Notes: generated by a model from the letters alone, not told the origin. Positions 45,106 through 56,340 are shown, counted from the first letter of the stretch. The stretch: DNA of 64,000 bases from Gonocerus acuteangulatus (GCA_946811695.1 OX328130.1:74737353-74801352); one strand, 5' to 3'. Program-made: numbers and translations.

Positions 45106-46811
45106 CAGAGTTGGGCAAACGTTAGCGCGCGCTAAAAGCTGATACCTCTCCGCTAATTTAGCGAAACTGTAGAAAGCCAGCGCTAATCTATTTATGAAAT
45201 ATCGTAATTGCTAATAGCTTAAGCTATAGTTACAACATTTTGTCACCTCAAAGTTCACTTCCGGTCTGCTCTGAGCAACCTCTCTCCTGTTCCACTTCCG
45301 CTTCAATCTACAGGATTTACGACCACATCAATGTCAATTTCGGTTACTTCCGGTCGACTCATGCTTATCACTGGGTAACTCCTGTTCGATCTGGCTTACT
45401 TCCGGTCACTCACAGACAATGGCACACTCTGACACTCCTTAATCTAGGTTACTTCCGGCCCTATATTCATCCCAGGATCGTTTCCGGAAGTACCCCAGGG
45501 CCTTCCAGGCACTCATGATAGACCGTAGGTGAACCGGCAGTGACCCGGGGGTAATTGTAAGCAACCGGAAGTGAAACCGGAAGCACACCGAAGTTGTCCA
45601 GATTCATCCGGAAACTATCCAGGAGTACTTTTGGTGACCCGGAAGCCATTTTATGAACCCGGAAGTGAAACCGGAAGCGGCCAAAAGTTGTCCAGATCCA
45701 TCCGGAAACTGTCCAGGAGTAGTTTTGTGACCCGGAAGCCATTTTGAGAACCCGGATGTGGTCTCAAGTTGCCCAGATAGTTCAAGAAACAGGGATAATT
45801 TTGGTGGCCCTCAAGCCATTTTGAGAATTCTTGGGGCATTTCCGGGCGAATATGAGCAGCTTTTGACCACTTCCAGTTTCACTTCCGGGTTCTCCAAATG
45901 AGTTTTGGATAACCTAAATTACCCGTGGGCCGTTTCTGGATAAATCTGGGCAACTTTAGACCACTTCCTGTTTCACTCCCGGGTTCTCAAAATGGCTTCC
46001 GGGCCACAAAAATTACTCCTGGACAGTTTCCGCATGGATCTGGACTACTTTTGGCCACTTCCGGTTTCACTTCCGGGTTTTCAAAATTGCTTCCGGGTCT
46101 CCAAAATTACTCCTGGCCAGTTTCCGGATGAATCTGGACAACTTCAGTCCACTTCCGGGTTCTCAAAATTGCTTCCAGGTCTCCAAAATTACTCCTGGCC
46201 AGTTTCCGGATGAATCTGGACAACTTCGGTCCACTTCCGGGTTCTCAAAATGGCTTCCGGGTCTCCAAAATTACTCCTGGACAGTTTCCGCATGAATCTG
46301 GACAGATTCGGTCCACTTCCGGTTGCTTACAATTACTTCCGGGTCACTGCCGGTTCACCTCCGGTCTATCATGAGTGCCTGGAAGGCCCTGGGGGAAACG
46401 ACCCAGGGATGAATATAGGACCGGAAGTAACCTAGATCAAGGACTGTCAGAGTGTGCCATTGTCTGTGAGTGACCGGAAGTGAGCCAGATCGAACAGGAG
46501 TTACCCAGTGATAGGCATGAGTCGACCGGAAGTAACTGAAACTGACATTCTTGTGATCGGAAATCCTGTAGATTGAAGCGGAAGTGGAACAGGATAGAGG
46601 TTGCTCAGAGCAGACAGGAAGTGAACTTTGAGATGACAAAATGGTGTAACTATAGCTCAAGCTATTAGCAATTACGATATTTCATAAATAGATTAGCGGT
46701 TAGCGCACTGCCGCCGCTAACCACTAATTATTAGCGCTGGCTTTCTACAGTTTCGCTAAATTAGCGGAGAGGTATCAGCTTTTAGCGCGCGCTAACGTTT
46801 GCCCAACTCTG
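45106..46811. mobile_element. Palindromic hAT-type element rich in CCGGAAG motifs
   Basis: The terminal inverted repeats begin CAGAGTTGGGCAAACG and extend for hundreds of bases. The element is flanked by a perfect 8-bp duplication ATATAAGC (45098-45105; 46812-46819), the signature of hAT transposition. Centre-ward, both halves carry tandem sub-repeats of about 85-100 bp (CCGGAAACTGTCCAGGAGTA and its complement) in opposite orientation, meeting near 45850. By eye there are about two dozen CCGGAAG sites (the ETS-factor core). There is no transposase. The right arm has an extra palindromic insertion (AGCGGTTAGCGCACTGCCGC) at about 46693-46730. Confidence 0.85.
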
Positions 46812-47030
46812 ATATAAGCATTGTTCAATCTACACTAAGCTCTTTCACAATAATCTTAGATAAATAACTATTATAGTGGAAGGTGTAACTTGTCACTTAG
46901 GGAAAGCATAGAGGGGGCTCGACGTTGCCAGCTCTACTAACCTCGCAGCACTGCCTAGGCGTGGGACTAGTAGAGGGAGGATTGACAACCCAGCAAGGCT
47001 GTCATTGGCTAGAGGCGCCTCCACGGCCTA

Positions 47031-47158
47031 TATATAATATATATATATATATAAAGCCTGAATGATAAAGAATTTCCCGAGGGATAAAGTAAACAGTCTG
47101 AAGTCAGTACGAAAATATGAATATATATATAGATAGATATATATATATATATATATCT

Positions 47159-47217
<59 letters not shown>

Positions 47218-47225
47218 TAGATAGA
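47031..47225. repeat. Compound (TA)n / (GATA)n microsatellite
   Basis: TA runs at 47031-47054 and 47116-47216 with GATAGATA interruptions. Confidence 0.9.
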
Positions 47226-47337
47226 TAATAAATAAAATGAAATCTTCTTAAGAATCAGACACGAATTCATTAGATTTTTTCAAATATTCTGCTAAGTTAA
47301 ATGAACTAGATTGGAATTACTCATTTTCTCAAAATCT

Positions 47338-47583
47338 ATGATGAAGAGCAGTTTGTGTTTAAATCACAAGATTCCGGATTTCATTTCAAATCTCAACCCT
47401 TCTGGACTCTCGAATGTCTGTGAATTCACCGTGAACAAAGCCGAAACAACCAACAACTCACCCTTGAACCTCAAGAAATCTGTCAGGCAACATCAACAAG
47501 TTCCTCCTCCAAGATTATCAGAGCAACAATATCAAAAGCTCTTAAGAAGACAGCAAAGATCCTCACAAGTTTATTTTGAATAA
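47338..47583 (+). CDS. Candidate small ORF (82 codons) of unknown function
   Basis: ATGATG at 47338 opens a frame to TAA at 47581. The peptide is polar and not low-complexity: it contains NHKIPDFISNLNPSGL, a Lys/Asn-rich middle and a basic, Gln-rich end (RLSEQQYQKLLRRQQRSSQ). An AATAAA overlaps the stop codon region. The frame is closed upstream by TGA at about 47301, so it is either a complete small ORF or a last exon spliced at one of the AGs just upstream (for example GAACTAG at 47310). Base composition is richer in C than the surroundings, which favours coding. A CCAAT-like ATTGGCT (47004) and TATATATAA (47029) lie about 300 bp upstream, but they merge into a microsatellite. I do not recognise the protein, and a chance frame is quite possible. 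Confidence 0.3.
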   Translation: MMKSSLCLNHKIPDFISNLNPSGLSNVCEFTVNKAETTNNSPLNLKKSVRQHQQVPPPRLSEQQYQKLLRRQQRSSQVYFE

Positions 47584-48002
47584 ATCTGACTTCATATTTA
47601 CTTAAGAGTCGAGATATAATTTAAACTCTAAATAGATAAATTAAATTATTAAATAATTTAAATAACTATTAATAAATTGTTTAAAGAGCACCTTGAGTTA
47701 GTATAGTACATACTGAAGGTGGGGAAAATTTGGCGTACAATATGGCCAATTATATTAAGAATTTAAATCTCTTGATTTTTTACTACTACTGTCAGACTCC
47801 AAGATTTTCTTATAATTACTTGAAAATATTAATTGATTTTAATATTATCTCATTTTTAAATATAATATTTGATTATGCTCACTAATTAATAAACTCACAG
47901 TGTTAGTATATTTCAACATAACATAGTCCATTTTATAATAATTCATAAAATAATATTACATAAAATATGTGAAATTACAGAATTATAAAAAAAAGGCGAT
48001 AA
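47584..48002. other. Unique AT-rich DNA
   Basis: Nothing recognised. Confidence 0.4.
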
Positions 48003-48212
48003 AAGGCTGATACACGCTAGACCGTGTCGGGCCCGGGTCGGGTCCGGGCCGGCTCCCGGCCGGGACACGGTGAAACAATCTCACCTGCATTTTCAATGGA
48101 CTCGTCCATGCTACACCGGGCCGGGTCCGTGTTTTTTGCGTGTGTGATTGCCTCACCTTGTCCCGGCCGTGGCCCGGCCCGGACCCGACCCGGTCTAGCG
48201 TGAATTGGCCTT
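48003..48212. mobile_element. GC-rich MITE with nested inverted repeats
   Basis: The left end AAGGCTGATACACGCTAGAC and the right end, read in reverse as AAGGCCAATTCACGCTAGAC, continue as GGGTCGGGTCCGGGCC-type sequence for about 50 bp. A second inverted pair (GGCCGGGACACGGTG versus CACCTTGTCCCGGCC) lies inside. The element is strikingly GC-rich within an AT-rich neighbourhood. Confidence 0.6.
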
Positions 48213-48598
48213 AAGTGTTAAACATTGCACTAGAAAATAAAATTTTAAAGGTCGAACTTATCCTTGAATTTACACAAAAATTTAAATGTACAAGAAACCT
48301 ATATAAGTCGGTAGGTCGAAATAAACAATACAATACGTAACAATGTTTATCCTTAACCTTAAAAATTGTTAAAAGCATAAAGATAAAATCAATAAAAAAA
48401 AAAAAAATCCGGTTTAAAAAATGTAAGGACAAAATGATATTATGCAAGAATGAAGAATTATATATTCAGGTCATAACAAAATTCCTCATGAAACGTCTGC
48501 AGTAAGACAATAAGTGTAATGTTTCCAATTAAAAGGTTACAACATATTAAATCATAAAGAATATATTAAATCATTGAGCAAGGTCTAATAAACCAAAC

Positions 48599-49125
48599 AT
48601 GATTCGGCTAGGAAAACATCAATACGATTTAGAAAAATCTAGATTTTGGACGTTTGGGCTACTCTTTGGTAGCCTTCGTCAGCTGAATGACAAACACCAA
48701 TGCAGAATTAATAAACAGAATATTTAAACCAAGAATGAAATATGGTAGATCTACAAATACAAATTACTTATAAGAACATTTTGTAGTTAACACCAATAAG
48801 TAAGAGAACATTATAAACAAGGAAACAATATTTTTTTTCCTAGAAATTAGTTCGGAGTATAGAAGTTATAAGAAAAATATTGTTCACTCACTTGTTTATA
48901 ATGTTCTGTTACTTATTGGTGGTAACAACAAAATGTTCTTTTAAGTGTTTTTTATTTGTAGATATATAATCTTTCTTTATTGGTTTAATCTTCTGTTTAT
49001 TAATTCTGCATTTGTGTTTCGTCTTTTAGCTGAAAAAGGCTACCAAAACGTCCTTAATATAGTTTTTTACAAAAATCGTATTGAAGTTTTCCTAGCCAAA
49101 TCCCAACTATTCCCTGACTGCTTAA
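48599..49125. mobile_element. Foldback-family element FB6 (two arms)
   Basis: The left arm (48599-48835) starts GATTCGGCTAGGAAAACATC and ends near GAGAACATTATAAACAAGG. The right arm (48890-49125) is its diverged reverse complement ending CCTAGCCAAATCCCAACTAT. It lies at the inner end of the right arm of the large inverted duplication. Confidence 0.7.
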
Positions 49126-49657
49126 CTTTATAATGTTTAAATAAAAACTTCACTTAACAAAATTCATTATATGCATGAATGTATTTGAGTTTCATCTCTT
49201 AAAAATAAAAGAATGCAGTGATTTATTAATGGTCTATGTAATAGTTTCTGTGGGTATAATTTATGTATATTCTTTCATAAGTTTATATAACGTAATGTTT
49301 CTTTCCCGCCATAATTCTCCCGCTATTATGTCAGCTGTATATTAATTTACTAGGAGTATAATTGAATGTCGCATTGTCGAGCTGTTTGACGTGACAAATT
49401 ACCTATTAAATTTAATTCATGTTTTACATCTTCTTAATAGCTGAGTTAATGCTTATTTTGTTACGAGCTGTGATAATTCTCTCCCGGTCATTCTAGCACT
49501 TTGGCTGTTTTTAATTGTTTGCGTAAATCTGCAAGTATTGTGCACAATATAAAATTAAAATATACAGCTGGGTTTATGTATTTCCCAGTGGGGGTGTTAA
49601 TATTTTATTTTCTTCTTGTGTTACTATTTCTGTCGGGGAGAGTACTATACAAACGAT
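48945..49657. repeat. Right arm of an inverted duplication
   Basis: Reverse complement of 40640-41991 without the SINE and LINE insertions. The empty SINE site is CACTTTGGCTGTT at 49497-49509. Confidence 0.8.
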
Positions 49658-49766
49658 AAATAATCCTCTTTACGTTTTTTTGTGCATTTAATGTTTTATG
49701 AGCTGAGGTTACAGTAGGATGTTAATTTTAGTTGTTCTCCTCTAACTATCTACTCCACATAACAAA

Positions 49767-51155
49767 AGTCCGATTCGCAGGAACTGCGTCATCTTAGCGC
49801 GGTTCCGGTCTTATCTTTAGTGTTTATGAAGGCATAGAATAGAAACAGTTATTACTTTGTTTAGATCAATAGCGAAACACCTATCCAAATGAAATCTCAA
49901 ACAAACCAGTCATGAAAGGTCTTGGATTTACAATCTTACCTGTATGGGTCAGCTATCCCATAAGTCGGGCAGAAAGGCCTCCGCTCAGAGGCATTTGGAA
50001 AGCCTTGGGATCTCTCTCTTTGAACGCTACATTTTTAACAATAAATTGATCTTCTTATTTTACTTAATCTGTTTTATTGTCAAATACATTATCCGACTAT
50101 AAGCAATTTAAAAATAACAAGGAATAAAACAGACAAAAAGAACAGTTCGAATAAACGAAATCAATTATTTTAAAGTTTTAATCACTTATTTCTACGATTG
50201 ACATCGCCTAATTAAAACTTTCTTTAGAACCTTTTTTGTAGAGCATTTAGTAAGCATTCGAATGGTAACCTTCTGCTTCCCAAGATTGTCAACGGTTTTC
50301 GAGATACTAACGAAAGTATACAAAGTTACCAAAACTTTTCTTGTCTGTTAATAAAATATTTTATTCTAACCCTTTCTTTTCTCCAAACGTAACCAAAATT
50401 TGAACATATTAGTGTTGATGAAATTCGAACATGCAGAAAATGTTTTAACTGAATCCCATAATTCTAAGTACCAAAATCAAAGACAAAAAGAACAGTTCGA
50501 ATAAGCAAAATCAATTACTTTAAAGGTTTAAGCACTTATTTCTCCGATTGACATCGCCTAATTAAAACTTTCATTAGAACCATTTTTGTAGAGCATTTAG
50601 TAATCTTTCTAATGGTGATCTTACGTTTCGCAAGATTCTCAACCTTTTTCGAAATATTAAGGAAAGTATACAAAGTTACCAAAATCTTTTATGTCTGTTA
50701 ATAAAATATTTTATTCTAACCCTTCCTTAACTCCAAACGTAACAAAAATTGCAACATATTAGTTTTAATGAAAGTAGAACATGCAGAAAATGTTTCAACT
50801 GAATCCATTGATTCTAAGTACCCAAACCAAAAACGGTATTCAAAAACTATTTTTCCAATTTTCTCGAAAACGGTTAAAGCTATCGCCTTGAAAATGTTTT
50901 CATTCGTTTTCCTAGCCCAAGAAGCCTATAAAACGAGTACTTACAAGCTTATGAACTCAAAAACGTAAGCGTTACGATTTTTTTTGCGCGAATTTCGTCC
51001 CAAACGCCATCTTCCAGTGGGCGGATTCTGCTGGTTAACGAACTTGACCTTTCAAATTGGAAGACGGATTTTTGTACCAAATTTCATCACAATCGGACCA
51101 TTGGGGAAGCCAGAAATGAGCGAACAGACAAATATGTATATATATACATATATAC

Positions 51156-51227
<72 letters not shown>

Positions 51228-51360
51228 TTGAACCACCGTTATTTTCGGTCTCTAGGGGTTCTGAAACGCGAAATTTTCTAGTCGGCACTTCCGGATTGTT
51301 TCATTGTATCAACCTTATAAGCGCGGTTCCTCCCTATGGGGGTGGGAGGAACCGCGCTAA
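49767..51360 (+). mobile_element. Helentron-like non-autonomous element, subfamily 1, copy H5 (full length, reference copy)
   Basis: 1594 bp from AGTCCGATTCGCAGG to CGCTAA. It has: subterminal TTAGCGCGGTTCC at about 49793; an internal inverted motif (CAGCTATCCCATAAG... and GGCAGAAAGGCCTCCGCTC); two tandem 353-bp units starting GACAAAAAGAACAGTTCG at about 50129 and 50482; the segment AACGTAAGCGTTACG; (AT)n at about 51135-51224; and a 3' hairpin with stem GCGCGGTTCCTCCC followed directly by GCTAA. There is no Rep/helicase frame. Only a frame reading through the AT tract is open (50984-51376), which is spurious. Insertion is in an A-run with no target duplication. Confidence 0.75.
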
Positions 51361-52059
51361 AAATGATTCCTGTTAATTTTTTTTTTTTAATTAGTATTTA
51401 TTTATTTGAAATCTTTACAGATTCCTGTTAAATATAACGTTAAAAAACCAACCGCTGGAGAAAGCTGTAGGGATACAGAAAATTCCTAATAAAATAAGAA
51501 GCTTGAAGATATATTGATAAAATATTTATTCCTAATATATATCTAAATATTTATGAGTGATTCCATGACAGATGAGAGATAATTACTGAACCGGCCATGA
51601 TGAACGAGGACAGCTCCTATTGACACGGAATAGATTAAGGAAGTACTGAATATGACGAAGCGTCGAGAACATACAATGCATACATCCTATTCGGCTGAAG
51701 TAAAGCCCCCATTTACATATTCATGGAGGATCCTCAGATGCTCGGAATGACCCCTTGTCATCTGTATCCATAAACCAGTCCGAGCCGTGCCATCATTTAC
51801 AGCTTTAAAGGGTCTCTGCTAAAACATGATAACTTGTCGGCTCGGCTGTCTTACACATCAGACACATAGAGAGCTTGTTTTTTTTTTTTTTTTTTTTTTT
51901 TTGTTTTTTGTGAAACGTGTTATGTAACAGTTAGTAATTTCATTTTTAATTCATGAAATTGTGAATCACCACACTGAAAAACATTTTCTCTTCTATGGAA
52001 CAAAGGAAAAAATATTAATAAAAATAACAAACAAAATTGATGGGAAAAATAATATTTTA
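51361..52059. other. Unique DNA
   Basis: Poly-T at about 51879-51902. No gene supported. Confidence 0.4.
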
Positions 52060-52105
52060 AAAAATCCGTCAAGGAGCTGCATAACTAAGCACGTTCAAAG
52101 AATTT
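52060..52105 (+). mobile_element. 5'-end fragment of Helentron-like subfamily 2
   Basis: AAAATCCGTCAAGGAGCTGC followed by ATAACTAAGCACGTTC matches the first 40 bp of T1/T2 only. Confidence 0.55.
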
Positions 52106-52134
52106 AATAATCTCAATAAATATAAACCTATATA

Positions 52135-52373
52135 TGAGGTGTATAGATGCAAAAGCGCTTATATCCAATTTTTGGATCATAAAGTTTTTTTTCCAATCCT
52201 ACGTAGTTGATATCGAAAAATCACCATCGTAATAATATAAAAGAGTATAATATACTCCATTATAGTGTTCTATATTATAACGTTGGTGATTTTTCGATAT
52301 CAACTACGTAGGATTGGTACAGATTTGATAAAAGCGTTATTAGATAGAAGTGCTTTTGCATCTATACGCCTCA
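52135..52373. mobile_element. Foldback MITE (about 240 bp)
   Basis: TGAGGTGTATAGATGCAAAAG at the left pairs with CTTTTGCATCTATACGCCTCA at the right. The inner stem CCAATCCTACGTAGTTGATA...TTTTTCGATATC pairs with its exact complement at about 52270-52315, leaving a short loop. Confidence 0.8.
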
Positions 52374-52871
52374 AATATTTCTTCTTAAATTTTTAATAAA
52401 CAGCGGCATGTGCTAAAAATCATTTATGGTAAATAAATTATAATTTTAAAACAAAAGAAATTAATATTTATTAACGGAAATAAATTAGCAAAACAAATAT
52501 AACTTTAGTTTATGAATTTGTAATTATTTACTAAAAAACTGTAATCTATAACATTATTTTCCAATTTATACTTTTACCGTTTGCTTTATAAATTCTAACT
52601 ATTAATTAGACTAATTACTGTCCAACAACATTCAATCAACATTAATTGTTATTAAGGAGTTAAACAATATTAATGCATGTTTTTATTTGTTGTTAGCACC
52701 TGATGATGGCACATTTGTGTTGAAAGTCCTAGTGCAAAATAAAGAGGAAATTTGTAGGAAGACTGAATTTTGATTCACCCTCTGGAATTAAGCAACCCCA
52801 CTACCGGAAAACATCAATACAAAAATAATATAACTTAGTTGAAAAATTTAATGATTTAAAATTATTTGCAG

Positions 52872-53050
52872 TCAAGGAATAGTTGGGATTCGGTTAAGAA
52901 AGAACAATTAGATTTTCGTAAATATATATATTTCGAACGTTTTGGTATTATCTTTGGCAGCTATATAAAATCCCAGAGGATGGAAAAAGACCAAAGCTAG
53001 CGGGTTAAGTGACCATGGCGAAAATATAGAAGAAAAAAAGCCAACTTCTA
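52872..53050. mobile_element. Foldback-family fragment
   Basis: GCAGTCAAGGAATAGTTGGG, ATTCGGTTAAG and CGAACGTTTTGG identify it as a single diverged arm. Confidence 0.5.
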
Positions 53051-53904
53051 TACTTCATTTATAAACTTATTCTGTTAGTTATGTTTGCAGTATTTGCAAG
53101 TTTTATAATAAGTTAAGTTCAATTTAGTTCCTTTCTACTTACAACACATAGTATTTCTATATTACTGAATTGTTTAATTATGATATGTTAGTTATATAAT
53201 AATTCATTTGAGGACAACGAAACCAATTTCATAAACAGCTTCATAATTTACTTACAATATTTTACAAAACTTGTCCATCTATGGCCGTAAAAAATAAATA
53301 AATGAAATCGTATTTAAATAACTGTCGTTAGGCTATGTAATTTTTTTTAAAATTTTATTTATTCATGATAATGTGTTTAGCCAGTGCAAATAAGCATTTA
53401 TGCAAATAAACATGCTGTATACCAACAAAAAAGTGTATAAACTCAAATGCATTATATCGGGAGATTTGTGAGGACACAAATAAACTACCATTGTAAAAAT
53501 ATACCCGAAAACATGTAGTACAAGCTTCCCTTAAGCGTTTATTATTAGAAAGAATTTTAATAAACTGAATAAAAATATAAAATTTCTAAAATCATTATAA
53601 TGTAATAAATTCTAGATAAATTTACTAAGAAATCTTGAAAGTAAAAAAAAAATTGCTTGAAAAATAGATGCAAGGAAGTGGCTTTAAATTGTAGAGAAGT
53701 ATTTGGTATCGGGATGAATATAAAGAAAGAGAGAAGATGAAAGCTTTTAGTAGAAGAGACAAAGGAATGAGAGATAATGAGAGAGGAGAGAAGGATTCTG
53801 AAGATATAATGGTTGAGAAGCGGAGACGGTTTTTCTAGCCTCTACAGAAGATCCTGCAGAGAAAAAGATCCCTGCACAGGACAGCAATGCAAAGGAAATA
53901 ATAT
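53051..53904. other. Unique AT-rich DNA
   Basis: A purine-rich stretch lies at about 53715-53870. No gene supported. Confidence 0.4.
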
Positions 53905-53970
53905 TTAAAGCCCGACTCGCAGGAACTGCATCATCTTAGGGCGGATTCTGCTGGTTAACGAACTTGACCT
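53905..53970 (+). mobile_element. Internally deleted Helentron-like subfamily 1 fragment
   Basis: The 5' end (GCCCGACTCGCAGGAACTGC...ATCTTAG) is joined directly to an internal segment (GGCGGATTCTGCTGGTTAAC). The join falls at TTAG/GGCGG. Confidence 0.55.
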
Positions 53971-54879
53971 TTCGTTCGTTACAAAGTAGCGGGATTACAA
54001 TGAGGGGTTGCCGATGGGGAGAGCAAACTAAACATGGAGTCCAGATGGTGAATTCGCCCTTCGTATCCACAACTCCTCAAATCAACTCCGTTGGGCCTTG
54101 AGCTATCCATGAAATTACCTTTGTCAACCCTCACGACTATTATCGGTAAGAAGAAAGCAATCAAGAAGAACATTGTGATATGAAACTTGAAAATATCATA
54201 ATATACAAAGTCATCTAACAACAAAATATGTACAAACAATAGAATTGTGACTTTTTTATGGAGGATTTAATTTATTTTAAAATAGCCACGAAACATATTA
54301 CTATTCAGTTATACGAAGTATTCACTTATAGGAAACATTTTCCATTCCTCTCACATTCGTAAAAGTGAGACTCCATTCTACTTGCTGTTCTAAACAGTGG
54401 ACACTAACAGTATAGTAGACACTAGTCGCACTAATCACTCACAGGAGCTACTAATCACTTATCACTCGCACTGGTCGAAGTGTAAATGGGCCTTTAATCA
54501 CAGATGAATAGACTTCGCTGAGGGAACGCACACCACTTACATTATATCCTTTCAACAAAATAAATTAGTTCAAAAAACAAAAAACTGAATTTTATCTTTG
54601 AATGAAAGTTTTGTTAAATAATTCTATAGAATTAAATTTATTTTAATAGGTTTTTTTTTTTTTTTTTTTTTTTTGCTTCTGCTTCCAGCATACATTTTTT
54701 ATAACTACATTCCATTTGAATTTAAAATGGTTAATAAAACTACATTTCTACATCTAAAAATGTGTTATATTTTCAATACCGCCCGCCACCTCCTACCAAA
54801 CCATTCCACTTCTCTTTCTTTATCCAGAATTCATGCACAACTAATTATTATTTTTTTTATTATTATTTCTATGATTTTC
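53971..54879. other. Unique DNA
   Basis: Poly-T at about 54652-54674. Frames at 53979-54239 (-) and 54673-54909 (+) lack recognisable features. Confidence 0.4.
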
Positions 54880-55530
54880 GAGCTAGCAACTAGGCGATTA
54901 GCTCTATAAACACCTAGGTAAGAGCTAGCAACTAGGCGATTAGCTCTATAAACACCTAGGTAAGAGCTAGCAACTAGGCGATTAGCTCTATAAACACCTA
55001 GGTAAGAGCTAGCAACTAGGCGATTAGCTCTATAAACACCTAGGTAAGAGCTAGCAACTAGGCGATTAGCTCTATAAACACCTAGGTAAGAGCTAGCAAC
55101 TAGGCGATTAGCTCTATAAACACCTAGGTAAGAGCTAGCAACTAGGCGATTAGCTCTATAAACACCTAGGTAAGAGCTAGCAACTAGGCGATTAGCTCTA
55201 TAAACATCTAGGTAAGAGCTAGCAACTAGGCGATTAGCTCTATAAACACCTAGGTAAGAGCTAGCAACTAGGCGATTAGCTCTATAAACACCTAGGTAAG
55301 AGCTAGCAACTAGGCGATTAGCTCTATAAACACCTAGGTAAGAGCTAGCAACTAGGCGATTAGCTCTATAAACACCTAGGTAAGAGCTAGCAACTAGGCG
55401 ATTAGCTCTATAAACACCTAGGTAAGAGCTAGCAACTAGGCGATTAGCTCTATAAACACCTAGGTAAGAGCTAGCAACTAGGTGATTAGCTCTATAAACA
55501 CCTAGGTAAGAGCTAGCAGCTAGGCGATTA
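54880..55530 (+). repeat. 42-bp minisatellite, about 15.5 copies
   Basis: Exact 42-bp spacing. Units start GAGCTAGCAACTAGGCGATT and end CACCTAGGTAA. Only three or so substitutions occur in the whole array, and stops occur in every unit. Confidence 0.95.
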
Positions 55531-55695
55531 TTTTTGATGTTTACGATTTATGCAAAGAAGAGCAACGAGCCAGGATTTTCTTTGTCGAAAGAGGTATTCT
55601 ACCCAAGGAAAGATATTGTAAAAAAGTCCATATTATGATATTTTACGAAGAAAGGAAAAATTATAGATGGAACAAAAGAGAATGTCGGTTTGAAT

Positions 55696-56340
55696 GTGGC
55701 GTGTATAAGGGTACGTGGGTATGTGACAGCAAGTTACCGTGGCGTGTATAAGGGTACGTGGCTATGTGACAGCAAGTTACCGTGGCGTGTATAAGGGTAC
55801 GTGGCTATGTGACAGCAAGTTACCGTGGCGTGTATAAGGGTACGTGGCTATGTGACAGCAAGTTACCATGGCGTGTATAAGGGTACGTTGGTATGTGACA
55901 GCAAGTTACCGTGGCGTGTATAAGGGTACGTGGCTATGTGACAGCAAGTTACCGTGGCGTGTATAAGGGTACGTGGCTATGTGACAGCAAGTTACCGTGG
56001 CGTGTATAAGGGTACGTGGCTATGTGACAGCAAGTTACCGTGGCGTGTATAAGGGTACGTGGCTATGTGACAGCAAGTTACCATGGCGTGTATAAGGGTA
56101 CGTGGCTATGTGACAGCAAGTTACCGTGGCGTGTATAAGGGTACGTGGCTATGTGACAGCAAGTTACCGTGGCGTGTATAAGGGTACGTGGCTATGTGAC
56201 AGCAAGTTACCGTGGCGTGTATAAGGGTACGTGGCTATGTGACAGCAAGTTACCGTGGCGTGTATAAGGGTACGTGGCTATGTGACAGCAAGTTACCGTG
56301 GCGTGTATAAGGGTACGTGGCTATGTGACAGCAAGTTACC
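55696..56340 (+). repeat. 43-bp minisatellite, 15 copies
   Basis: Exact 43-bp spacing. Units start GTGGCGTGTATAAGGGTACG and end AGCAAGTTACC. It is almost homogeneous (GTATG/CTATG and CCATG/CCGTG variants). Confidence 0.95.

Noticed and set aside
46995..47060. CCAAT/TATA-like promoter upstream of the 47338 ORF
   Set aside because: The TATA part is the start of a (TA)n microsatellite, and no transcription start evidence exists.
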